A stretch of DNA of 64,000 nucleotides from Trametes villosa (GCA_002964805.2 PUDQ02000066.1:992001-1056000); one strand, 5' to 3'. Numbered from the stretch's first letter, positions 25,189-37,485 are shown. The notes: a model not told the origin generated them from the letters alone. Program-made: numbers and translations.

Positions 25189-26309
25189 CTACACATCGGT
25201 CACCATCGAGTTGAACGGGAACTCGACGATCGCGGCGCCCGACTTGACGTTGTCGGCGGTCGGTGCGGCCTTGTTCGAGACCAAGAGCGCGTACACCGTG
25301 CCGCGCAGGCCCGCGGGCACCGTGGTCTTTCCGTCCTTGAAGTCTGAGTAGACGATGTCGAGGCCGCTGAGCCAAGCGACGTACGAGGGAGTGTTTGCGT
25401 CCTGGCCCTTCGGCTCGGACGTGAGCGCGACGGACGAACCGTGCGCCGGAGCGGCGTTGGAAATGGTGAGCTTCGGGAGGGTGCTGACGGGGAGCGGCGG
25501 GTTAGACGAGGGGCAGCTCTTGACGAATTGAGCTGGGGTGAGCAGCGTTAGCGATCTCGGCCGATACGGGACTCGACGAGGAGAGGGGACTCACACGCAA
25601 GAGAGAAGGCGAGGTCGGGAGTCAAGGGGGTGTCGAACGCGCCGTTCCATCCCTGCTCCTTCTCGACCGCGGACGAAATCCACGCCGCGTGGCGCGCCTC
25701 GACAGACAGGACCGACTGCACGAACATTCGTCAGAGAGCTCGACGACAGGCAAAACAGGGCCTGGGGCACGTACAGCAGCGTCGGTCAGGACACCCTTGT
25801 CTGTGAGGAGCTGCGCCGCGCCGAGGTAGGCCGAGTCGCCGACGGTCTCGAGAGCCATAGCCAGGGCGGCGAAGCCCTGCGGGTTGGTAAGGGCGCTGTA
25901 CGTGGGGGACACTGGTTCAGCATGAGCATTGCGGATTGTAGGTCAAGCACTCACAAGTTGTACTCGCACGGCTGGGTCGCAGCGGAGCCCAGGGCACCGC
26001 TGAGGAACTTGACGTGCGCGGCCTCGTGGGCGCCGATCTGGGTGAAGCGGCCGCGCACCCAGTCAGGGAAGCCGGCGTTCTGGAAGTCCTTTGCGGAGAA
26101 CTTGGCGAGGCCCTCGCGGTAGAAGGCGCTTTCGAGATGCTCCAGGGTGAGAGCAAACTGGAGAACGTCCGTGTCTGCAGTGGAGGATGGTGTGAGTAGC
26201 TTGAAGGGAGATAAAAGAGAGGTCGCTCACCGGTGACCGCGGCCGGGGTGGGTGCGCCGAGAACGACAGAGGCCATGGTGTAGGCGAGGAGGATGGCTTT
26301 GGCGAACAT
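25189..26309 (-). CDS. Rds1-like secreted ferritin-fold protein, copy 2
   Basis: Same family as 3782-4874 and 41465-42601, closer to the latter. The start at 26309 (MFAKAILLAYTMASVVLGAP) provides a signal peptide. A first intron after AVTG joins to DTDVLQFALTLEHLESAFYR. The ferritin-like half carries FTQIGAHEAAHVKFL and SVLSVEARHAAW, keeping both E-x-x-H pairs expected of a metal site. The second half is beta-rich (YVAWLSGLDIVYSDF, LRGTVYALLVSN, IVEFPFNSM) and ends at a TAG at 25189. About five exons with short introns. Probably an extracellular or wall protein; stress or desiccation roles are proposed for relatives but not proven. It lies just outside the right arm of the inverted duplication, but its orientation shows that it was not copied as part of that event. 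Confidence 0.87.
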
Positions 26310-26418
26310 CTTGGGGGGTTAGACTGGGAGGGTTAGGACAGCAAGGAGGAGAGGGGGGAAGGAGTGGAAGCGTTCGTAGGGAGCGAACGGTGAGGAAAGA
26401 GAACCCCATCCGCTGGGC

Positions 26419-26424
26419 TATATA
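26419..26424 (-). promoter_or_regulatory. TATA box of ferritin-like copy 2
   Basis: TATATA, 110 bp upstream of the ATG at 26309, in the same place as in the two sister genes. Confidence 0.55.
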
Positions 26425-29400
26425 CCGCGCGGGGGGCGAACTACAGGGCGGAGGCGGGCGGCGGGTGACTGGCCCGTCGACGTTGCGGCGTACATCGAAC
26501 CACAACGCCTGCCGTTTCTGGGCGTCCCGTAGCCAAACCCTCGCGCAGGCCAACCTGCAGGGTCCGTCGTGTGAAGACATCATCCCCGGGATGCCCGAGC
26601 CGAACAATACTCGCCGTGCGGGATGTGCGGCTGTCAGCTCGTGGGCCTCAGACCTGATGATTGGACGGACAGGGCAGACTTCTCGTTATGCTGGCCACTC
26701 ACGTTCCGATCCAACGAGTACTGACCCGGCCAGAGGGCGGGATCGAATGTCACTCAAACAGGCACATAGAGTCGCTAGCTTGCGCGTACCCTCGTGCTGT
26801 GTCTCCGTGTCGGCCTCTCCACGCCAGGGAGGAGCGGGCGGCTGCCAGGCAGTACCCCGGCGACAACACGACACTTAGTGACCAGTCCGTACGCACTGCA
26901 ACAAGACGTAGTGAGTGAAGGGAAGACACAGGTTATGCAGATCGAGACGAACTTCAGATCCTGCGCGCCGGCGGTTACCGGTTACCCCTGGAAGTGGGTA
27001 CCATCGTGACATCATCTAGCCAGAGGTGCAGAGTAGTGGCGAGAGTCTGACACCTGACACGGAAGCATACATTAACAGTGAAACACGGGACGCTCCCGCC
27101 CGCACCAAGTTACTACCAAGTTCTGGAATCCCATAGGGACGCCGAGCATAGCATGACAATCTGCATATTCGAGTCTCACGTATAGGCATCCCGGCCATCT
27201 CGGGAATCTGGGACGAGTGGTGACAACCAAGCGTGCTTGACCGGGGTCAAGTAGGACCCCCTTAGGCTCCGGAGTAAAACTCGATTCAAGTCGAAAGTGT
27301 TCACTGAAAGATACGAGACGTTACGGGTCAAACACGTAGAAATTGCCAGAATCATAAGCTCGGGGTGCTGACCTGTTTGTACAAGTACGGGCTTGCACGC
27401 CTCGACAGCCCTTCAGTAAGGCTTGCAGTATGCGGACTACGCAGGAACACGTGCGAGGTAGAGCTCGTACTCGACGCGCACACTTGAGGTGTGGGCGGGG
27501 CGCGGCCCACCGATCCGATTCCACTTGCTTATAAGTTGCTCTCATAGAAAAGACACGGGTGGGGACACTGATTTGGCTGTCTATTGTGTGCGTAGGTCTG
27601 TACGCCGTTCGGTCTGGTAGGAGCCCTGTGATGGTCGTCATAATTTCGGGTAGAATGACGAGAGGGGTAGATATACAATTTCGTAACAAGCCAGCATAGT
27701 CAGATAATAATATAGCAGCCGACCGTGTTAACGCCATTGCCTCTAGGACGGCGAGTATTTCGAGCCTGGTGATGATGTGCGGGGTCTCGAACCCGGTGAT
27801 TCAGGTCAACTCAGGTCGTAAGCCCAATATACATACGATGAGGATAAGGATAAGGAGTGTAAGATATAGCACCGTTCCCAAGAACGCGAGGACGGTAGAC
27901 ATGGCGGCGCAGAGGAGAAGGTCAATGATTAAGGTTCTCGCGAACGGCGGAGGACGCGAGCGTCAAGGTGTGGCAGGGGCCAGGGCCAATCCGATGGAGA
28001 CTCTCCGGGAGCCAATGAGGACAGAGAATGGTTGGACGTTTGGCTTATGTAAGCAGACTGAAAGCCCACAGATAGAGCCCGATTCCTAAAGTGGAATCGG
28101 AATCCCAGAATCAACAGGAGAGACGATGAATTGTCGCAGCCCCGGCAAAGCGCTATGATATCGGAGTGATGCATGTAAGTGCATGCCTTCAAGGGGCATA
28201 CCAGGGCTGGAAGACTGGAGGCGAGCTCTACCAACCTGCATGCCACATCAGCCACTCACGTTGAGGTGTGGAGATACCCATGATCATTGGGTCAACGTCT
28301 TTGCTCACCTGCACAACCCGTGTTGCCGTGTCGATGCTCTGCACATCCAGCACTTTTGAACCCCTCGGGCATGGTCGACAATGGAGGGGAGTCCCGTTAT
28401 GAATTCCAGCGAGCCGCAGACGCTCGCTGTTTCCTGTTCATCGCCCCATGTCGCGGCTTGCAGGAACAAGACAGGAAGGGACGAAGGTGCGAGATATTGA
28501 GCTCCCGGCCCATAATGAGTTCGAATCCTGGACAGTACTGAACTTCCAGACTCGCAGTACTCCCAGAGGTTGCAAAAAAGCCGGCTATGAGTATAAATCA
28601 TTAGTCCAAGCCTCAAGAGCATGAGCAATTTGATCGAGTTTAAACCTGGTTTACACAAGTCTAATCGGCGAGCGCGCGCGCCTACAAGCCCGAGTCGAGC
28701 GCGCGCACCGCGTCGCACCTCCATGAATGTTGAGCAGCCTCCATTCCGTATCCCCCGCCGCGATGGGATGAGTCTCGCAGACGATCGCGAGAATGCTGCG
28801 TAGGTGTCGTCGGCGAGGCGTTGACGATTGTCAGCTGACCTATGTCTCGCAGACGTTGAATCCACCGACGCAGCGCGCATTCTTAAGAGGGCGGCGGCGG
28901 ACGCGGAGGCTCCTCAATTGCCCCCGCTCCCCCTTCGCAGGTACGTGCCCTCGCACCGCGTGCCGTCTCGACCGCTGTCGCTGAACTGCCCCCGCTCCCC
29001 CTTCGCAGGACTCGCTAGATAGGAAAGACGAGCTTTCTTTCGGTCTCCCTCCGCTCCCTCCCCGTCGGACTATTTGTTTTTCATCTTTGCGCCTGCGCCG
29101 TATTTATTCCTGTGCTGTCGCACATCATGTATTCTAGTGTACAACCGGTCGCCGTACACGAAGCGCCGAACGCCGTTATCCATGGAGTCGCCCGTCTCGA
29201 CGGGCGGCTGTTTCTCTGCTACCTCCCGATCCGCGACCTCTATCGTCCTTGTCACCACTTCTCGCTCGCCCCCTCCTCTAGTCCGATCCCTATCGACGAT
29301 CTCCAGGACGAGGGCCCATCTCTCGAGGCGAAGACGATTAGATCGTCGCAAAGGATAGGCAAGTCCGGAGCGCCCGTGGACGGGAATCGGTCCGGCAGAC

Positions 29401-29548
29401 TCCTTTCCCACCACGTGGCCATGCCGCAGACGCGATCGTGTACACGGCGTCAAACGCGTTGCTTTCTGCAGCTCTCTCGGGCGAGCCAGCAGCCCCTTGC
29501 TTTGCTTCACCGACATCCTCCCCTCTCTCCTCCTCTCTCGCGGCAAAC
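26425..29548. other. Gene-poor stretch of about 3.1 kb
   Basis: No gene could be supported. A minus-strand frame around 27321-27737 and hydrophobic pieces near 27800-27900 could be eroded coding sequence, but no family is recognisable. The last few hundred bases, pyrimidine-rich (29040-29548), should be the promoter and 5' UTR of the Apq12-like gene. In them the stretch TGCCCCCGCTCCCCCTTCGC occurs twice, at about 28919 and 28987. Confidence 0.45.
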
Positions 29549-30394
29549 ATGGCCGGATACGAGGTCGACGACACTCTTCTTGAGCGAATCCTGGACCCTC
29601 TGTTCTCCTTCCTGTCCTCGGTGCTCCCGCCATCGATCTACAGCATCGCCGAGCCGCTCATCACGCACTCCGTCTCCCTCCTCGCCGCGCTCGTCAAGTT
29701 CGTGCTCACCCTCGTCAACGCCAACTCCTGGGATGCGCAGAAGATCCTCCCGCCGCTCATCACGCTGCTCGCGGCGTACCTTGCGCTCGTCAGCTTCTAC
29801 CGCACGACCGGCTGGATGATCCGCACCGTCTTCTGGTTCGTCAAGTGGGGCGGGATCCTCAGCGCACTCGCCGCGGGCGCGGGCTACTTCATGGGCAACG
29901 CGAATGGGGGGAATGGCGTCGGCTTCAACGGCGGCGGTGGCCTGCTGTCCATGCTCGGCGGCGCCCTCCTCGGCATGCTCAACCCAGACGAGCAGCACAA
30001 CGGCGCGCGGACGGGGCGCAACTCGCGCTCGACACGGAACACCAAGGCGCGCGGCGGTGCAGGTGCGTCCGCCCCGCGGACGCGCGCGCAGACGAAGAAG
30101 CAGCGGGAGCGCGCGGACGCGCGGCCGAAGGCGTGGGAGGGCTGGGACAAGCACGAGAAGTGGCAGTACGACGCGCGGGCGGCGGCGGCGGACGACGCGG
30201 CGCGGGCGAACGACGGCGTGCAGGAGACGGTGGAGAAGGTGGTGGGCGTCGTGCGGGACGCTCTTGGGACGGGCTGGTGGGAGACGGTGAAGAGCGCGGT
30301 GGAGGGCAGCGGCCTGGCGGGCTCGGGTAGCGAGGACGACCAGGCTCAGCGGCGGTCGAAACGGGACGCGAAGGCGAAGGGCAATACGCGATGA
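29549..30394 (+). CDS. Apq12-like nuclear envelope / pore biogenesis protein
   Basis: Single-exon gene of 281 residues. The start at 29549 (context AAACATGG, protein MAGYEVDDTLLERILDPLFS) was chosen over the upstream in-frame ATG at 29438. The N-terminal half has an amphipathic/hydrophobic segment (SVSLLAALVKFVLTLVN) and then the conserved pair PPLITLLAAYLALVSFYRTT and GWMIRTVFWFVKWGGILSAL, typical of the Apq12 family, which works in the nuclear envelope/ER in pore assembly and membrane lipid balance. A Gly/Asn-rich stretch follows. The C-terminal half is basic and Arg/Ala-rich with a KAWEGWDKHEKWQYD patch, as in other basidiomycete members. It ends SKRDAKAKGNTR. The family call rests on the membrane segment; the C-terminal role is unknown. 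Confidence 0.75.
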   Translation: MAGYEVDDTLLERILDPLFSFLSSVLPPSIYSIAEPLITHSVSLLAALVKFVLTLVNANSWDAQKILPPLITLLAAYLALVSFYRTTGWMIRTVFWFVKWGGILSALAAGAGYFMGNANGGNGVGFNGGGGLLSMLGGALLGMLNPDEQHNGARTGRNSRSTRNTKARGGAGASAPRTRAQTKKQRERADARPKAWEGWDKHEKWQYDARAAAADDAARANDGVQETVEKVVGVVRDALGTGWWETVKSAVEGSGLAGSGSEDDQAQRRSKRDAKAKGNTR

Positions 30395-30637
30395 AGGGGT
30401 CTTACTGTGTCTCTTGGATCTGGATTGCGGGGTCATATTTATCTGTCGTTGTGAGTGCTCGCGTTGCTTCATCAGGTCCCTAGATACAAGCTCATATGCG
30501 TCGTCCACCAGCATGTATTTGTATCTGGCACTCATTCAAGCTACCGGTCAGCCTAGACTTTGCGAGTCGTCTCCCGGGGCTTCGCTGCGTTCTAGAAGTG
30601 GATTACACTACCGGGGTACCTGCGCGGCGTTGGTGCC

Positions 30638-31116
30638 GTCTTGACGTACAGACCTCACGAATAGAGGTGCGAGGCGTGTTTCTCGCTTGGACAGTCAGCG
30701 TGCTTGGCCAGTAGCCTCCGTTGAGCGAACGTTGCGGAGACTACTTGCGTCATGTGCTCGTGCGGACATATCGTTACGTGGCGGTGTGTGCGGTCCTCAC
30801 GTTGCCGGGATATATTCCTAGACATGTTTGACCGTAACTGGACCGGACATACACAAGGGTTTCGCTAAGTTCTTCAAGTCCACTACACCATCGCGCTAAT
30901 TCCTGTGGCTGCAGCGTCTTGACGTACAGGCCCGTCTGCAAATCGAGGTGCGAGGCGTGTTACTCGCTGGGACAGTTCACATGCTTGGCCATGGCCAGTA
31001 ACCTCCGTCCAACGACCGTCACGGAGGCTACTTGCGTCATGCGGACATATCGCTACGCATCGTACGCATTGCCGTGTGCCGTGTGCGGTCTTCATGTTTC
31101 CGGAATATATCCCTAA
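30638..31116. repeat. Direct tandem repeat with an internal palindrome
   Basis: Two diverged copies of one unit of about 185-200 bp, at 30638-30821 and 30916-31116, separated by about 94 bp. Both start GTCTTGACGTACAG, share GAGGTGCGAGGCGTGTT and TACTTGCGTCATG, and end in a GGAATATATCCCTA-like string. Each copy has a short inverted repeat in its middle (CCTCCG...CGGAG). The unit is non-coding and I know of no family for it. It lies 240 bp past the Apq12-like stop. Confidence 0.75.
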
Positions 31117-31746
31117 CCACCCTGGCTGTTTACTGGGCCCGACAGACCATATGAGTTTTGGGCGTCCAGGTCATGAGTGCGGGAAGGCCGGCGGCGGATT
31201 GCTCGCGCTTTCGCCGGCCGTCTTCCCAAGCTGTGGCTGAATACAGCGCGGGCGATACGCCCGTTGCAGGCTGAGGGCGCCCTGCGCACGGTCATGTTGC
31301 TGACCGGGCGCAAAGATCACAGGCTCACCGACGCTCTCGACCGCCCCCATCCGCCACCGAAGCTCAGGGTGTCACGCTGCCCCCGTTTCTCCGCGAGATG
31401 TGTCGTGACACTCCCGTGACGTGTGGTGTCGTTCTTGCACCGCGGCCGCGATCAATTCCCGTAGGTTAGAACTCCGACGGTGAGAAACTGGGGTAGCGAC
31501 GATCGCGAGCCAATGGGGGGCGGGCGTCGGGGAGGCCGACGTGCGCCGGTAAATTGCGCGCTATATCTGGCGGCGGTTTTCTGCTTCGTTCCGGGAACAA
31601 ATAGGCGCAAATAGCGAGGTGTTAAATGCCACCCGAGGTACGCTCTCGAGCTCTCTACCCCTCTCTTCCTCTTCCTCCACCCCGGCCTTGCCAGCAGCCC
31701 CGTCCCCTCTGCACGCCCCCCTTACCCCTACCCACCACATACCGCC
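31117..31746. other. Upstream region of the small Cys-rich gene
   Basis: About 630 bp with no gene. The part just before 31747 is pyrimidine-rich, as in other promoters of this window. Confidence 0.5.
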
Positions 31747-32482
31747 ATGGCCCTCAAGAGGAAGTTCGATGCTGAGTTCGACGACGCTGCTCCCACCGTA
31801 AGTGTTCGCGCATACAGTCGCGTCACGCGCGCCTCACTGACGCGCTCGCTTTCGTGCAGAACGGGAAGCAGGCGAAGCTCATTCCCTTCCCCCACTCCTC
31901 CGACGTCGACTCAGACGTAGCCATGTCCGACGCATCCATGTCGGACCTCGAGCCCCTCGCCATCCCTGCCCACCCGTTCCACGTTCGCCTTCCCTCGAAC
32001 GCGAGCTACGCCTCCTCGAGCGCGTCCGACTCCCCCCGGAACTCACGTAAGTCTCGGTGTTCCATGCCGCGCCAGATACATCTTTGAACCTGGGTGGATG
32101 TTCACCTAGCTCTGTATCCAGCGTTCGACCTCTACCCCACCGAGGCCGACAGTTACATGGGCGTCGCCTCTCACGGCTTCCCCGACCCTTCGCTCAACAC
32201 ACCCGAGAAGTCCGTCGGCCTCATCCAGCCGAGGGGGAACGGCTTCGTTCATCATGGGTAGGTATCGTCTCTCTACTGCGCGTGGGGAGCGGTGATGGTG
32301 GTCGTTCTCAGGTTTCTATATCGCGGTTAGAGCTGCGCTGACGTGACTTTCCTGCATACAGCCAAGGCTGCAACCAGATTCCGAAGCTCCGCATGGCATG
32401 CTCTGCCGGTCCCAACGGTCGTCGGTCGATGTGGGCTCACTGCGAAGACTGCGGCGCGATCGAGATGGTCGACAGCGACTAA
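31747..32482 (+). CDS. Small conserved-looking protein of unknown function with C-terminal Cys motif
   Basis: I do not recognise a named family. Four exons fit in phase: 31747-31797, 31860-32046, 32122-32257 and 32362-32482, giving 164 residues. The N-terminus (MALKRKFDAEFDDAAPT) is basic then acidic. A Ser/Asp-rich linker (DVDSDVAMSDASMSDLEPL) is followed by a Ser-rich stretch and DLYPTEADSYMGVASHGFP. The last exon is compact, with CNQIPKLRMACSAG and then MWAHCEDCGAIEMVDSD. The four cysteines (Cys, Cys and a CxxC) and one His could bind zinc, which is inference. Clean splice sites and a sharp Cys-rich end argue that the gene is real. Location is probably nuclear or cytosolic, since no signal or membrane segment is visible. 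Confidence 0.7.
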
Positions 32483-35400
32483 ACAAGACTCGGTATAACG
32501 GCTCCGACATTCACTAACTGAAGCATTCGCTGTCGACAACCTCGACTCCGATGCAACAGCTACGCCACGTCACGTGGCGGTGATATTCTTCTACTCTGCG
32601 CTACCCCCATCCTCATCCGTCCTGGCTCCTCTACTTTTTAACCTCTCTGGCGGCTCTCCTCTTGGCCGACACTCGCATCATCACACTGCTCTTTCGACTA
32701 TTCACCTTCGCCAAAACCGACAACATCGACCAGTCGCCTCTTCGCCTACCCCCAACCATCCTCGACACCCCCGATATCTCCTTGACTGTCTTTACTGGTT
32801 GGTGTTGTCGTCTGCTCGTCTTCTGTGTGTTTTATTACTTTCGCATTCGCATCTTCTCGTCGCATTAGTCTCGCTGTTGCTCCCGATGTATTTATTCATG
32901 TTGTCTCGATCCGACGGACTCACTCGCTACCACCAAAACCCCATCCCTCCCATCATCGACATCGTCCTCCCCCCAGTACCGTACTAGATTTGTGCTGTTC
33001 ATGTGTGTATATCATCGCTGCTCGTCATATCGGAGTCTCTCTGCCTCACATTTGCGTGAACGTTGTGTGTCTCGGTCGTGCTTCATGGTATGTCGCTCTC
33101 GAGCTCGCGAAAGCATCTGGATGAAAGGCGGTGCGTGCGCAACATAAATATTGTGGTGGCGTTGGTCCAAATCCTCTGGCGACACGGCTTGGGCGCCACC
33201 AATACGCCGATGCTCAGACAAGGCCTAGTGGTGCGGTTTCGCGACGCCTCCGGCCAACGTCGTTCGCCCGAAGGCTCGCGCATGAGTTCGCCTGATAGGA
33301 AGTATGGGAAGTATGTTCGGGGATCCGGTCACGGATGGATGGCAGATCCTAAAGTCATCACTCGTGTTGAAATCCTCATCATTTATTCACCGTTTCTAAC
33401 ACCGATACCTTCGCCAAGCACATCGACGGTCGATTGAAGAGCTCGGGTTGGCGGTAACAACGTTGAGGACATCGCGATTCCGAACGACTCGCCACAGCAC
33501 GGCCTTAGGCATTCCACTCTCTATCAATGGCCCAGCACGGGCTGCCGATGCGCGCCGGGCGTCGTGTGCCGTCCAGATGTGCAGTGGTCGAATGCTGCGT
33601 TAAGATCCCCGTGCACGCGAGAGCGCGAACTATTCACGGCGTCCACGGGAACCGCGCGCGCAATTGAATGCAGCGAAGAGGTCGGATCGGTGATTGCCTG
33701 CATCCTGATTCTTGAGACGTCGTACGACTCACGGTGCACATGGGCTCGTGAGTAGCCGGCGCTGCGATCCCGTCAGCCGCATATTAGCTCGCATCTTTCG
33801 GGCGGGTGGTATTGACTGAATATACTGGACTGATGCACAGTGGACTCGACGAGATGCTGCAGTCGCAACGCTATAGCTGGTACTAGTGCTAGCGTGCGAG
33901 CGCGGGGATATCGCGGCCGATGCGGGCAGGGGCGCTGGCATAGATGCTAAGGGGATCGGAATCGCGTCGCCCCCAGTATCCGGACAAACCACCCTAAAGA
34001 CAGTTCATTCCAGCGTCCAGCGCGCAGTGCAGCGATGCACATACCGCCGCAGAAGTACTCGCACGTAGGCAGATAGCCGCTTCGCGCAGGACACTCCGCC
34101 CACATCGGACAACTCAAAGTACAAGAACTAGGGCGGCATATATGCTTCCATTGTGGGCTGGGTGGCAGGAAAGATTCAGGGTACCTGTCGCGTGGGGTGT
34201 ATAGATGACTGCACCTTCTCCAACTAGTTGAATGCAGTGCGGTGTGGCGACAGAGCCAAGCGACCGCCCGGCGCTGCGGGTGGACGCGGGCGCTCGAAAA
34301 TCTTGCTTGGAGCAAAGGCGTGAGTCCGCGCCCAAACGCGTGAAGAATACGAGCTTGAGCCTTACCTTAGGCAGATAGACTCAAGTTGCTGGGGCGGCGG
34401 CGGAGACCACCACCACCAAATATTTGCGGTGGCGCCTAGTCCAATCGCTCGGGGAGTGACTCTCGAGGGTGCCCGCGCCCCTCCGAGCGCGCGCCCAACG
34501 GTGTCAAGTGTACGTTAAGTCCAGCGGTACGCACAGTACCGGGGCGCGAACCATCCTTCTTGGTGCACACAGCAAGCGTGAGCGGCAGCAGCACATAGCA
34601 CCGGACGGCGGCAGATAGCAGCTGCACCGGATGACATCAGAGAGAAGCCCGGCATGCGCAAGTCTCTGATGGGCGTATCCTCCCCGAGGGCGCAGAAGCT
34701 CGCGCGATGGAGACCAGGACGATTAGCGGCGCAGGCTGCTGTGGGTGGGGCGATTTGGCGATCTTCTTGGGTGGAGCGAGGCCGCTGGGTGCGGAGTCTT
34801 AGAGTGAATGAGTCCGACGCGAGACCGCGGCGGCGGAGTGAGAGTCAGCGGCGCAGCCTATAGTGTCGTGCACATCCTGGCCTCCCCACTGCGGCACGGG
34901 CGAGAGAGCGACCAGTGGTGCGCAATGCTCGTGAACGCATCCTGTCAATCTGAACGCCGAAGTGGTGAACGCACACGTCGCCGAGGAGCCTGGTGCTGTA
35001 AGAAGAGTGGACTTACTAACCGCTTCGTGGAAAGAACCGTTCTTCGTGGCATCCGAAACTTCAGAGTGAAGGATGCCGCTGCTAAGCTGATCGATCCTGT
35101 ACACGCCTGCTCCGCGTGAGGGTTTGCTTTGGATAGGTCAAGATTCGTCGAGCCTGTACTTATCGCGGTGATACTCGACCTGCGCAGGCTGAATGAGAAG
35201 TGATGAGAAAAAGCACAGTATATCAGCGGCGCTGGTACGTACGGCGGGATCAGCGACGTCTCCATCCGCACAACTCATCAAGCCCTCGTCTCCGCGCTTT
35301 GCTAGTGCGCAGAGGATGGCGCGATGGCCGTTCGGCGGTGGCATTCGCTTTTACGTCTATGCTCGTCCATGTGGCTGGGACTTCCTAACGTGCGCAGCGG

Positions 35401-37260
35401 TTCGCTGGCGTGCCCTAAAACCCAATCTGACCACGAAGCTCGTAATCACAGGATGCCGCTTGTAGTTATCGCACACTGCGCATGGTAGCACTGTCTCTCT
35501 GGTGTATGACGGATTTGGTGGGGCGCGATTGGAGTTGTTGGGAGGGCGACATACGTATGTTGCTGACTGCACTCGAGTTCCCCAGGCTGGTGATGACGAT
35601 CCCGACGCGAGGCGTGAGTAAGGGCGCGATGTGACGAAAGATAACATATCCGACCGTCCCGCGAGCTCGCAAGCGCAACAAGCTCCCAGGAACATGCTCC
35701 GCCGTCCGGTGACGGCATAATACGCGCTGCTCATATTCCGACGGAGCATGGTCAAGGCGGTGAAGGCAAGAGGCACGCGAACGCGGCGCGTCGGACGACG
35801 ACCGGAACAGGGCGCGCCCACCGACGCCTCCGTCGCACACAGGCGCCCGTGGTGACATCATAGCGCGGCCGTCCGTCGGCGCGCGCACAGGCGCCCAAAT
35901 AGACATGCCGGGGCAGGGTGCCGCAGATCCGGGACATTCGGCATCGCAAACTTCACCGCAAGCGTTCCGTTCGCCAGGGTTGCGTGGGTCAGGGAAGACG
36001 TCCTGAGCGGGTCGGCGTTCGTGTCCTCCGACCCGCATAACTCTCCATTCTTCGCCTCGAGCCGGACGTACCGCCTCGCGCCCAGCGCCACCCGACAATA
36101 CGTCCCGGAAAGTGCAAGGCGCGCCCGATCGCCCACCTCCTAACTGTCCGGCGAACGAGCGCGAAGTTTTGCAGGTCGGTGGTGGTGACGACGCGGCGCG
36201 CGCGACTTTCTATGACCCGCCACTACAAATTCGTGCGGGGGTGGGGCGGGAGAAAGGTTGCGGGACCGCCCGCCCAGGGGCCGTCGCGCCCTTGGCGGGG
36301 AGGCGTGCCGGCCCGAGGGCCCGTAGGCGGGGATACGCGGCGGGCCTGTCCCCGGATGGCAAGCGTCCTCGACGCCACGACGGACTGCGATCGATGGCCA
36401 TTTACACGATCGCTTTCGAGGGTGCAGTTGGCGGGGGCAGGTGCGCGTCGGCGCCGTCCGCGATCAGTGCAGGCGCTCGGGCGGGGGGATTTTGCGCGTC
36501 GGCGACGACGATCGAACGACACGCCCTCCTGCGAGGATTGGCTTCAGCAATTTTCAGGAGGGAGGATCCGCCTCGAGGCTCGCGACCACCGATCGAGGTG
36601 TGAGCGCGAGAAGAAAGTGCGCTCAGGTGACCGGCGCGCTCAGGCACATCTCCCCGCTTCTCTGCGTCGGGTGGGCGGGGGCGGGACGCATCACGATCAA
36701 TCCCAAGCCCAACGCGTCGGCTGCAGGTGCGCGTCGGGCCCTCGATGATTCAGACGGGGCTCGTGTGCGCGCAATGCGGCAACTCAACGGGCATGTGCGA
36801 CTGTGTATTTTGGCTATCAGGCGCGTGCGCTGTTCGCAGCGTTGACAGTGGGAGAGTTTGCAGCGGAGGGGTTCTCACCGTACCGATTCGAAGGAGCACC
36901 GCGCGCTCTGCAGCCTCTCTTCCCCCGCCGCCGCCATGTCTCAGCGCGCGCCGGGTGGGCGGCGGTGGCGCCAGGCCAGCGACGGAAGGGTGCAGACGAG
37001 GACGCGGTGCTGCCGCCCCCGCGACACGCCGACCGTGCCGGGGGGATGAACACAAACGCCGGAGTATGGAGGAACCCCAGATCAGAGCTCGGGCGGATGC
37101 CGTGACTTAGGTTCGTTTGCCGAAGGTCCGAGAGGCCTGGTGGGAACGCCTGCGCGGGGCCCCGCGCGATGTACAGGCAGGGCGGACCAGCGGCGACGAA
37201 GCCTCGCAAGGGGAAGGAGGGCGGGGAGAAGGCGAGAAGACGCGAACTTGGGGGAGCGTC
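32483..37260. other. Gene-poor stretch of about 4.8 kb
   Basis: No gene can be supported with confidence. Long GC-driven frames overlap on both strands at 35466-37110. One minus-strand frame (36136-35858) reads GARRYVRLEAKNGELCGSED, which has the look of a beta-trefoil or fascin-like strand, but I cannot extend it into a gene. The last kilobase should be the promoter region of the MFS transporter. The first few hundred bases are pyrimidine-rich 3' flank of the Cys-rich gene. Confidence 0.45.
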
Positions 37261-37302
37261 GGGGGCGGGGGCGGGGAAGGGCGTGCGGGGCGGGGGCGGG
37301 GG
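37261..37302 (+). promoter_or_regulatory. G-run cluster with quadruplex potential upstream of the MFS gene
   Basis: At least six runs of three or more G separated by one to a few bases (GGGGGCGGGGGCGGGGAAGG and onward) lie about 330-370 bp before the transporter ATG. The pattern satisfies the usual G-quadruplex rule. Function is unknown. Confidence 0.45.
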
Positions 37303-37485
37303 ATTAGCCGGTGGGGCTCGAGTGCGAGCGTCAGTGATGGGGAGTCTGCGGAAACCGATCATCCGGGGTTGTGCTGCATCGACCGGGAACGGAAATGGCT
37401 GTCGTTTGCGATTGCGGTGGAGCAGCTGCCCTCACCCCGGCGCCTCCTTCTGATGAGCACTGATGCATACGCACCTCCCGAAATT

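Noticed and set aside
27769..27800. tRNA-like B box (GGTTCGAGACC on the minus strand)
   Set aside because: The T stem has a mismatch, and no matching A box, anticodon stem or acceptor stem is found upstream.
27940..27995. WD40-like string (AEDASVKVWQ) on the plus strand
   Set aside because: Only one short match, with no neighbouring repeats in frame. Too little to call a relic.
29507..30535. 342-codon minus-strand frame opposite the Apq12-like gene
   Set aside because: Shadow of a GC-rich coding exon; the translation is Arg/Pro/His-rich with no motif.
35466..37110. Several frames of 100-210 codons on both strands
   Set aside because: Mutually overlapping, GC-driven and without recognisable domains.
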